From Candidatus Omnitrophota bacterium (GTDB taxonomy: Bacteria > Omnitrophota > Gorgyraeia > Gygaellales > Profunditerraquicolaceae): a DNA stretch of 14,141 nt. The stretch spans positions 1-14,141 of the forward strand of contig JAPLMA010000114.1 of the NCBI GenBank assembly GCA_026387255.1, written 5' to 3'. The notes beneath the pieces were generated by a model, which did no database searches, was not told the DNA's origin, and saw only the letters and a list, made by a program, of their open reading frames with translations. This document shows positions 7,839 to 14,141 of this stretch, one piece after another; the stretch's first letter is position 1, and each line of letters begins with the position of its first letter. The position numbers and the translations under genes are program-made.

Positions 7839-7873
7839 CGATAATAATATGTCCCCGTGTTTTTAAATATATA

Positions 7874-7902
7874 TTGACAAATACCCCTTATTAATATAAA
7901 AT
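7874..7902 (+). promoter_or_regulatory. Putative promoter of guaB3-guaA
   Basis: TTGACA (7874-7879) matches the -35 consensus. The -10 box could be TAAAAT (7897-7902, 17-bp spacer, five of six) or TATAAA (7895-7900, 15-bp spacer). Either gives an A/T-rich leader of roughly 85 nt before the start codon at 7995. The leader contains an imperfect hairpin (7928-7937 with 7946-7954, one bulged G) but no riboswitch core that I recognise. Confidence 0.7.
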
Positions 7903-7994
7903 TATTAATCTTACTGCAACTTTTCCAAATAAGGTTAATTATTCGTAACTTATTGCATAACAACGGTTTAATATCATAATAAGGAGAATTTAAG

Positions 7995-9155
7995 ATGGCA
8001 GAGTGGATCGGCATAAATAGGCGCGCAAGAAGATGCTATGGTTTTGATGAGGTAGCTTTAGTTCCCGGTTGCCAAACTGTAAATCCTAATGAAGTAGATA
8101 TTAGCTTTAAATTTAGCGGAAAGAACTTTAAAATACCCATTCTTGCCGCAGCCATGGATGGAGTGGTCGATGTAAAATTCGCCATTGAAATGTCGCGTTT
8201 AGGCGGAATCGCGGTTTTAAACCTGGATGGTATACAGACCCGTTATGAAAATCCGGATGAAGTACTCGAAGAAATTTCCAAAGCTACTCCCCAAAAAGCT
8301 ACTGAATTAATTCAAGCGGTTTATACTACACCGATTAAAGAAAAACTGGTCACTAAAAGAGTCGCCGAAATTAAAAAAGCTAAGGCTTACGCGGTGGTCA
8401 GCTGCATTCCGGCTAATGCCGAAAGATTTTCTAAATTAGCCATCGCTGCCGGAGCGGATATTTTTGTTATTCAATCTACCGTAGCTACGCTTAAGCATAT
8501 TTCTAAAGAATATAAATCGTTGGATTTAGTCAAGTTTTGTCAGTCCATAAAAATTCCGGTTATTTTGGGAAATTGCGTCACCTATGAAACAACTCTGGAG
8601 CTAATGGAAACCGGAGCCAGCGGGTTACTCATCGGCGTAGGGCCGGGAGCCGCCTGCACTACGCGCGGCGTATTAGGCATTGGAGTTCCCCAGGTTACCG
8701 CGACCGTGGATGCCGCCGGAGCGCGTGATTTTTATTTTAAACGCACGGGAAAATATGTTTCTATTATTACGGACGGCGGGATGAACCGCGGCGGAGATAT
8801 TTGTAAAGCTTTTGCCTGCGGAGCGGATGCCGTAATGATCGGCTCAAGTTTTGCCCGCGCCAAAGAAGCTCCCGGAAGAGGATTCCATTGGGGGATGGCT
8901 ACTTCACATGTTAATTTGCCCCGCGGAACCCGGATTCAGGTGGGGACTACCGGCGCATTAAAAGATATTTTACTTGGCCCGGCAAAAGTTGATGACGGCT
9001 CGCAGAACCTCCTGGGCGCTTTAAAAACCTCTATGGGCTCATTAGGAGCAAGCAACTTAAAAGAAATGCATGACGTTGAAATAATTATCGCTCCTTCAAT
9101 CCAAACTGAAGGTAAAATTTTCCAAGTAGGCCAAAGAGTAGGAATGGGTAAATAA
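7995..9155 (+). CDS. guaB3: GuaB3-family IMP dehydrogenase/GMP reductase-related protein
   Basis: The protein is a (beta/alpha)8-barrel purine nucleotide oxidoreductase of the IMPDH/GMPR superfamily. The 386 residues are shorter than classical IMPDH (about 490) because the regulatory CBS pair is absent; residues 75-135 run through without it. Visible are AAAMDGV (51-57), the catalytic-cysteine loop GVGPGAACTTR (214-224, C221), TDGGMNRGGDI (259-269) and GADAVMIGSSFARAKEAPGRG (276-296). Then FHWGMATSH.NLPRGTRI (297-314) and the C-terminal DGSQNLLGALKTSMG and APSIQTEGK follow. The GRG-HWGMAT-H-LPRGTR block is the mark of GuaB3 proteins of actinobacteria and cyanobacteria. Its neighbour guaA suggests IMP dehydrogenation feeding GMP synthase, but a cyanobacterial GuaB3 has been reported to act as a GMP reductase, so the direction here is open. 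The ribosome site AAGGAG (7981-7986) is good. Only 1 nt separates it from guaA. Confidence 0.9.
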   Translation: MAEWIGINRRARRCYGFDEVALVPGCQTVNPNEVDISFKFSGKNFKIPILAAAMDGVVDVKFAIEMSRLGGIAVLNLDGIQTRYENPDEVLEEISKATPQKATELIQAVYTTPIKEKLVTKRVAEIKKAKAYAVVSCIPANAERFSKLAIAAGADIFVIQSTVATLKHISKEYKSLDLVKFCQSIKIPVILGNCVTYETTLELMETGASGLLIGVGPGAACTTRGVLGIGVPQVTATVDAAGARDFYFKRTGKYVSIITDGGMNRGGDICKAFACGADAVMIGSSFARAKEAPGRGFHWGMATSHVNLPRGTRIQVGTTGALKDILLGPAKVDDGSQNLLGALKTSMGSLGASNLKEMHDVEIIIAPSIQTEGKIFQVGQRVGMGK

Positions 9156-9156
9156 A

Positions 9157-10746
9157 ATGAAGAGAAAAACCAAGTTAAAAAAATCACAGGAAAACAAGGG
9201 TGGGTTGATTAGGCAAACAGTATTAATTTTGGATTTTGGTTCGCAATACACACAGTTAATTGCGCGCAGAGTAAGAGAAAATAAAGTTTTCTCAATAATT
9301 ATTCCTTACAATACCCCGGCCAAAGAAATTGCCGCGTTAAATCCAAAAGGGCTTATACTTTCCGGCGGACCGGCCTCCGTGGTCGATAAAAAATCACCTT
9401 ATCCGGATATTGGCATATTTAAATTAGGCGTACCGATATTAGGCATCTGTTACGGAATGCAGGTAATTTGTGAGCTGTTGGGAGGCAAGGTCAGGCATAC
9501 TCGCGAGCGTGAATATGGAAAAGTAGAATTGTTCATTGATGACAATCGCGATCTGTTTAGCCATTTGCCGGGCAATTTTACCTGCTGGGCTAGTCACGGA
9601 GATTATGTAACCAAGATGCCCACCGGATTCCACGCTATCGGGCATACCACCAATACTCCGATCGCGGCCATCTCTAACCAAAAAAGAAAAATATTTGCCG
9701 TTCAGTTTCACCCGGAGGTAACCCATACGGAAAAAGGCAATCAGATCTTAAGTAATTTTTTATTTAAAGCCTGCGGCGCTTCCAGCAGATGGACGATGCA
9801 ATCGTTTATTAAAGAATCGATTCTTAATATTAAAAAAACGCTGGGTAAAGATAAAGTAGTTTTAGGTTTAAGCGGCGGAGTGGATTCCTCCGTAGCGGCT
9901 TTGTTAATCCACAAGGCCATCGGTAAGAATTTACGCTGTATTTTTATCGATAACGGACTGCTACGCAAAGGTGAAGCCGAGCAGGTGAAGAGTGTTTTTA
10001 AAGACTTCTACCATCTTAATTTGAAATATGTTGACCGAAGCAAAAGATTCCTTGAACGTTTAAAAGGAGTAACTGATCCGGAGGAAAAAAGAAAGATCAT
10101 CGGAGATGAATTCGTGAAGGTATTTGAAGAAGAGGCAAAAAAGACCAGCGGAGTAAAATTTTTAGGTCAAGGCACTCTTTATCCGGATGTGATTGAATCT
10201 ATCTCGCCTACGGGAGGGCCGAGCAGAAAAATTAAAAGCCATCACAATGTCGGAGGCTTACCCGCGCAGATGAAACTTAAGCTTATTGAACCACTGCGAG
10301 AATTATTTAAAGACGAAGCGCGTCAAATCGGTACGCAATTAGGGTTGCCGGAAAATATCATTCAGCGTCAACCATTCCCCGGTCCGGGGCTGGCAGTAAG
10401 AATCATCGGAGAAATTAACCTTACCCGGCTTGATCTTCTGCGTGAAGCAGATAAACGCGTAATTGAGGAAATTTCAAAAGCCGGCCTCTATGATCAAATC
10501 TGGCAATCTTTCGCGGTATTACTCCCGATTAAAAGCGTGGGAATAATGGGCGATGAACGTACTTATGAAAATGTGTGCGCCTTGCGTTGCGTATCCAGTT
10601 TTGACGGTATGACTGCGGATTGGGTAAAACTTCCTTATGAAGTTCTGGAAAGAATCTCTAATCGTATCATCAATGAAGTAAAAGGAATCAACCGGGTAGT
10701 TTACGACATCAGCTCTAAGCCTCCGGCAACCATAGAGTGGGAATAA
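9157..10746 (+). CDS. guaA: GMP synthase (glutamine-hydrolysing)
   Basis: GuaA converts XMP, ATP and glutamine to GMP in the cytoplasm, the last step of GMP synthesis. The 529 residues hold both activities. The class I amidotransferase domain (about 20-205) has GICYGMQ with nucleophile C98 and FHPEVTHTEKG with H185 and E187. The ATP pyrophosphatase domain (about 210-410) has the SGGVDSS loop (239-245) and GQGTLYPDVIES. The C-terminal dimerisation domain has RQPFPGPGLAVRI and ends in the usual VVYDISSKPPATIEWE. The ATG leaves a lysine-rich N-terminal extension of about 16-20 residues before TVLILDFGSQ; a TTG at 9205 would give a family-typical N-terminus, so the start is uncertain. The gene follows guaB3 by 1 nt, probably as one operon. 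Confidence 0.97.
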   Translation: MKRKTKLKKSQENKGGLIRQTVLILDFGSQYTQLIARRVRENKVFSIIIPYNTPAKEIAALNPKGLILSGGPASVVDKKSPYPDIGIFKLGVPILGICYGMQVICELLGGKVRHTREREYGKVELFIDDNRDLFSHLPGNFTCWASHGDYVTKMPTGFHAIGHTTNTPIAAISNQKRKIFAVQFHPEVTHTEKGNQILSNFLFKACGASSRWTMQSFIKESILNIKKTLGKDKVVLGLSGGVDSSVAALLIHKAIGKNLRCIFIDNGLLRKGEAEQVKSVFKDFYHLNLKYVDRSKRFLERLKGVTDPEEKRKIIGDEFVKVFEEEAKKTSGVKFLGQGTLYPDVIESISPTGGPSRKIKSHHNVGGLPAQMKLKLIEPLRELFKDEARQIGTQLGLPENIIQRQPFPGPGLAVRIIGEINLTRLDLLREADKRVIEEISKAGLYDQIWQSFAVLLPIKSVGIMGDERTYENVCALRCVSSFDGMTADWVKLPYEVLERISNRIINEVKGINRVVYDISSKPPATIEWE

Positions 10747-10754
10747 TTTATTTA

Positions 10755-10796
10755 AAATCCTAAACTCGAAACTATAAACTCGAAAAACAAAATATT
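10755..10796. repeat. Left heptamer array (AAAYYCK type)
   Basis: Six head-to-tail 7-bp units begin 8 nt after the guaA stop: AAATCCT, AAACTCG, AAACTAT, AAACTCG and two degenerate A-rich units (AAAAACA, AAATATT). The first four fit AAA followed by YYCK with at most small changes. The array faces a similar array on the other strand at 10803-10848, and the two can pair into a long imperfect hairpin. Confidence 0.75.
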
Positions 10797-10802
10797 ATTT
10801 TT

Positions 10803-10848
10803 AGGATTTCGGATTTAGGATTTGTTTAGGATTTCGAGTTTAGAGTTT
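10803..10848. repeat. Right heptamer array, inverted relative to the left one
   Basis: Six 7-bp units read AGGATTT, CGGATTT, AGGATTT, then a 4-bp break GTTT, then AGGATTT, CGAGTTT and AGAGTTT. On the minus strand these are AAATCCT, AAATCCG, AAATCCT, AAATCCT, AAACTCG and AAACTCT, the same unit as the left array. The array ends 7 nt before the dnaE start codon, so it replaces the normal ribosome-site region. No promoter box is apparent in the spacer. Confidence 0.78.
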
Positions 10849-10855
10849 AAATATT

Positions 10856-13800
10856 ATGCCTCATTCTGAATTCGTCCACCTCCATCTACATACTCAATAC
10901 AGCCTTCTTGACGGAGCCTGCCGCATACCTGAGATACTCGCCATTGCTAAAAGTTTCAAAATGGATTCTCTGGCCATCACCGATCATGGCAGCATGTTCG
11001 GTGCGATTGATTTCTATTTAGAAGCGCAAAAAGTAGGAATCAAGCCAATTATTGGCTGTGAATTTTACGTTGCCCCGCAAAGCCGCCTGGAGAAAAGCGG
11101 AGGGATAGAGGATGCTGCTCATCACTTAATCCTTTTAGCCCGCAATGAAGAAGGGTATCATAATTTAATGAAGCTGGTCTCCATCAGCTACCTGGAAGGA
11201 TTCTATTACCGGCCGCGGATTGATAAAGAAGTTCTCGCCCAACATGCGTCAGGATTAATCGGCTCAAGCGCCTGCCTTAAAGGAGAAATTTCTTGCCTGC
11301 TACTAGAGAAACGTTTTAATGATGCCTTAAAAGCTGCTGACACTTATCAAAATATACTGGGAAAGGGCAACTTTTATCTGGAAATCCAAGGTAACTCTAT
11401 ACCCGAACAAAAAATAGTAAATAACGGTATGCTGAAGCTCTCTAGCGAGCTAGGAATTCCTTTAGTTGCCACTAATGACGTACATTACCCCACCAAAGAC
11501 CGGGCTGCCGCCCATGAAGCATTGCTCTGCATTCAAACACAAACTACTTTAGATGATCCTAAACACATGCGCTTTCAAACAGAAGAATTTTATTTTACCT
11601 CACCTGCAGAAATGAAAGAGTTGTTTAGTGAATGTCCGCAGGCTTTAAAAAATACCTTAGAGATTGCCGCACGCTGCAATCTGGAGCTGGATTTTAAACA
11701 GATGCATTTACCTAAATATTCTCCTCCGGGAGGAAAAGATAAAGAAGAGTTTCTGCTGGAGCTATGTGAAAAAGGCTTAACGGATAAAAACCTTAAAAAC
11801 GATCCCGAAGTGCAAAAACGACTGGATCATGAGTTAAAAATAATCAAACACATGGGATTCATTAGTTATTTTTTAATTGTCTGGGATTTTATCGCTTACG
11901 CCAAAAGCCAAAGTATTCCTGTTGGGCCGGGAAGGGGCTCTGCCGCCGGAAGCCTGGTAAGCTATCTGTTAGGAATTACCGACCTTAACCCATTAAAATA
12001 CGGATTGCTCTTTGAAAGATTTCTAAATCCTGAGCGCCTGGGGCTGCCGGATATTGATATTGATTTCTGCTACGAACGCCGGCAAGAGGTGATTGATTAT
12101 GTTACTAAGAAATACAGCCAGGAAAATGTTGCTCAAATTATTACCTTCGGTACTATGCAGGCGCGCGCCGTAATCCGGGATGTCGGACGGGTGATGGCTA
12201 TTCCCTATGCTGATGTTGACCGGATTGCCAAGTTGATTCCCGCCGAAATTGATATTACCCTTAAAAAAGCACTCGAGAGTGAACCCGAGCTAAATAACCT
12301 TTATAAAAATGATCCTCAAATTACCAAGCTGATTAATATTGCCTCATCCCTAGAAGGATTAAACCGCCATGCTTCAGTTCATGCTGCCGGAGTAATTATC
12401 GCGGATAAACCGTTAAATAATTATATGCCGGTGTTTAAGACCACAGATGGCCAGATTACCACCGGCTATAGCATGGGGACACTGGAGAAAATTGGACTGC
12501 TTAAAGTTGATTTTCTTGGCCTAAGGACGCTTACGGTAATTGATGAAACTCTGAAACTAATTAAAAAAATCCACGGCATACAAATTGATATTGAAAAACT
12601 TCCGCTCGATGATCAAAATACCTATAAACTATTAGCCTCTAGCCATACCATCGGGATCTTCCAGGTAGAAAGCTCAGGAATGCGCGATTTACTTAAAAAA
12701 CTTATCCCTGAGCGTTTTGAAGATTTAATCGCGCTTTTAGCATTGTACCGGCCCGGGCCAATTGGCTCCGGAATGCTGGATGACTTTATGAAACGTAAAC
12801 ATGGGATCATCCCGATTAAATATGAACATCCTAAACTTGAGTCAATCCTTAAGGAAACTTATGGAATTATGGTTTATCAAGAACAAATTATGCAAATTGC
12901 ATCTGTTTTGGCAGGATTTTCACTTGCCCAAGCAGATATCTTACGTAAGGCCATGGGTAAAAAAATACCTGAGGTCATGGAAAAAGAACGTAAAAACTTT
13001 CTTAGCGGATGCATCAAAAACGGAATCAAAGAATCTACCGCCAGTAAGATATTTGATTTAATCGAATATTTTTCCGGTTATGGCTTCAACAAATCACATT
13101 CAACCGCCTATGCTCTAATTTCATACCGCACTGCTTATTTAAAAGCTAACTATCCGGTAGAATTTATGACTGCGCTGCTTACTTCGGAACGCGATAATAC
13201 CGATAAAATAGTCGAATATGTAAATGAATCACTGCGCATGGTCTTAAAGGTACAGCCGCCGGATATCAATGAAAGTGAGGCGCTTTTTAAGGTAGAGGAT
13301 AAATCAACTATCCGTTTTGTCCTGCTGGCGATTAAGAATGTCGGACGTGGCGCAGCAGAATCAATTGTGGCAGAGAAAGAGAAGATTAAATTTAAATCCT
13401 TAGAAGATCTTTGTCAGCGCATTGACTTGCGGTTAGCTAACCGCAAGGTTTTAGAAAGCCTAATTAAATGCGGGGCGCTGGATTATTTTGGTGTCGGACG
13501 GGCTAAAATGTTCTCCAGCCTGGATATAATCTTAGCCGAAGCGCAAAAAATTCAAAAAGAAAAATCTAGCGGTCAATTTTCTTTCTTTGATCAAACGATA
13601 AAAAACAATGGCTTTGAGAAGATTGCAAACAAATTTGTTGATTGTAAAGAATGGCCGGAGCCGCAACTTTTGGCTTTTGAAAAAGATATGCTTGGTTATT
13701 ACGTTAGCGGGCACCATTTAGCGCGTTATGCTAACCAACTTAAACGTTTTGTTTCTTGCTCTACGGCTAACCTACATGAACATAAAGATCAGGATATCAT

Positions 13801-14141
13801 TAAGATCGTGGGCTTAATCGTTAAAATCAAACAAACCGTTACGCGGGTTAAAAAAGAGAAGATGGCGATATTAAAATTAGAGGATTTAAATGGCGCAGTA
13901 GAAATATTAGTTTTTCCACGCGCATTCGCTAAAATAAGTTCTTATATCCAAGCCAACAGCATTGTGCATATTCGCGGGGTGCTTGATCTTAAGGAAGAAA
14001 CGCCAAAAATAATCGCTGAAGATCTTTTCCCATTTGAAGAAATTTATAAGCTGATCACCGCTATAAACATTAACTTGTCCGGGATAAGGGAGAATATTTT
14101 TGAAACCTTAAAAACATTGTTGGGGACTTACCGCGGCCAAG
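10856..14141 (+). CDS. dnaE: DNA polymerase III alpha subunit, 3' end outside the window
   Basis: DnaE is the catalytic subunit of the replicative polymerase. I translated the frame to the last base: it is open for 1095 codons, about 90-95% of the usual length, and stops only because the window ends. Domains in order are an N-terminal PHP domain (about 5-270) with HLHLHT (8-13), ITDHG (41-45) and TNDVHY (206-211); then the polymerase core with PVGPGRGSAAGSLV, PDIDIDF (398-404; D401 and D403) and KVDFLGL with D552. These three aspartates fit the E. coli catalytic triad D401/D403/D555. Also present are LNRHASVHAAGV, YGIMVYQEQIMQ, YGFNKSH and a helix-hairpin-helix region near LLAIKNVG. QFSFF (907-911) lies where the beta-clamp-binding motif is found, and an OB-fold follows (about 980-1065). 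It is DnaE rather than PolC, as no exonuclease domain interrupts the PHP domain. A stop in frame at 10841 excludes a longer N-terminus. Only weak AGAG precedes the ATG. Confidence 0.97.
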   Translation, partial: MPHSEFVHLHLHTQYSLLDGACRIPEILAIAKSFKMDSLAITDHGSMFGAIDFYLEAQKVGIKPIIGCEFYVAPQSRLEKSGGIEDAAHHLILLARNEEGYHNLMKLVSISYLEGFYYRPRIDKEVLAQHASGLIGSSACLKGEISCLLLEKRFNDALKAADTYQNILGKGNFYLEIQGNSIPEQKIVNNGMLKLSSELGIPLVATNDVHYPTKDRAAAHEALLCIQTQTTLDDPKHMRFQTEEFYFTSPAEMKELFSECPQALKNTLEIAARCNLELDFKQMHLPKYSPPGGKDKEEFLLELCEKGLTDKNLKNDPEVQKRLDHELKIIKHMGFISYFLIVWDFIAYAKSQSIPVGPGRGSAAGSLVSYLLGITDLNPLKYGLLFERFLNPERLGLPDIDIDFCYERRQEVIDYVTKKYSQENVAQIITFGTMQARAVIRDVGRVMAIPYADVDRIAKLIPAEIDITLKKALESEPELNNLYKNDPQITKLINIASSLEGLNRHASVHAAGVIIADKPLNNYMPVFKTTDGQITTGYSMGTLEKIGLLKVDFLGLRTLTVIDETLKLIKKIHGIQIDIEKLPLDDQNTYKLLASSHTIGIFQVESSGMRDLLKKLIPERFEDLIALLALYRPGPIGSGMLDDFMKRKHGIIPIKYEHPKLESILKETYGIMVYQEQIMQIASVLAGFSLAQADILRKAMGKKIPEVMEKERKNFLSGCIKNGIKESTASKIFDLIEYFSGYGFNKSHSTAYALISYRTAYLKANYPVEFMTALLTSERDNTDKIVEYVNESLRMVLKVQPPDINESEALFKVEDKSTIRFVLLAIKNVGRGAAESIVAEKEKIKFKSLEDLCQRIDLRLANRKVLESLIKCGALDYFGVGRAKMFSSLDIILAEAQKIQKEKSSGQFSFFDQTIKNNGFEKIANKFVDCKEWPEPQLLAFEKDMLGYYVSGHHLARYANQLKRFVSCSTANLHEHKDQDIIKIVGLIVKIKQTVTRVKKEKMAILKLEDLNGAVEILVFPRAFAKISSYIQANSIVHIRGVLDLKEETPKIIAEDLFPFEEIYKLITAININLSGIRENIFETLKTLLGTYRGQ

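Noticed and set aside
7903..7994. Purine riboswitch before guaB3
   Set aside because: The conserved three-way junction sequences of the purine riboswitch are absent.
10755..10848. CRISPR array between guaA and dnaE
   Set aside because: The units are 7 bp, directly adjacent, and without unique spacers.
12801..13061. 86-codon plus-strand frame inside dnaE
   Set aside because: It is in another frame from the uninterrupted, motif-rich DnaE reading and has no family features.
10856..14141. dnaE as a broken gene because no stop is found
   Set aside because: Codon-by-codon translation shows one intact frame to the last base; the stop is simply beyond the window.

Overview
The window is a dense, all-forward stretch of bacterial core genes, about 40% GC by eye. 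It is cut at both ends by genes that run off the edge: valS on the left and dnaE on the right. I see no mobile genes, tRNAs, rRNAs, CRISPR arrays or defence genes. The gene mix and style fit an uncultured diderm bacterium: short overlaps between genes, mixed strong and weak Shine-Dalgarno sites, a CIRCE-controlled groESL operon, and a CBS-less GuaB3 in front of guaA. Candidatus Omnitrophota is my best guess, but this is a low-confidence inference from style and remembered synteny, not a diagnostic marker.

Region 1 (1-5646) is one tight transcription unit: valS (partial), nadC, uvrB, coaX and a small secreted protein of unknown function. Three of its four junctions overlap (14, 17 and 17 nt) and the fourth gap is 9 nt, so translational coupling is likely. 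The unit combines tRNA charging, NAD synthesis, excision repair and CoA synthesis.

Region 2 (5647-7800) is the chaperonin operon. A textbook sigma-70-type promoter has its -10 box abutting a perfect CIRCE operator (the HrcA site). It is followed by a near-ideal Shine-Dalgarno sequence, groES, groEL and a strong hairpin terminator.

Region 3 (7801-7994) is a 0.2-kb spacer. It holds a perfect 28-bp palindrome followed by a TGTCCCCG word, then a promoter-like site and an A/T-rich leader of about 85 nt for the next operon.

Region 4 (7995-14141) carries guaB3 and guaA, 1 nt apart, for purine nucleotide interconversion. Next comes a 109-nt spacer built almost wholly from two converging arrays of a degenerate 7-bp repeat, and then dnaE, the replicative DNA polymerase III alpha subunit. 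The dnaE frame is open to the window edge with both the PHP and polymerase active-site residues intact.

I do not see a clear new multi-gene system. The least explained items are the heptamer arrays between guaA and dnaE, the 28-bp palindrome element, the unassigned secreted protein at the end of the coaX unit, and the real activity of the GuaB3 enzyme.
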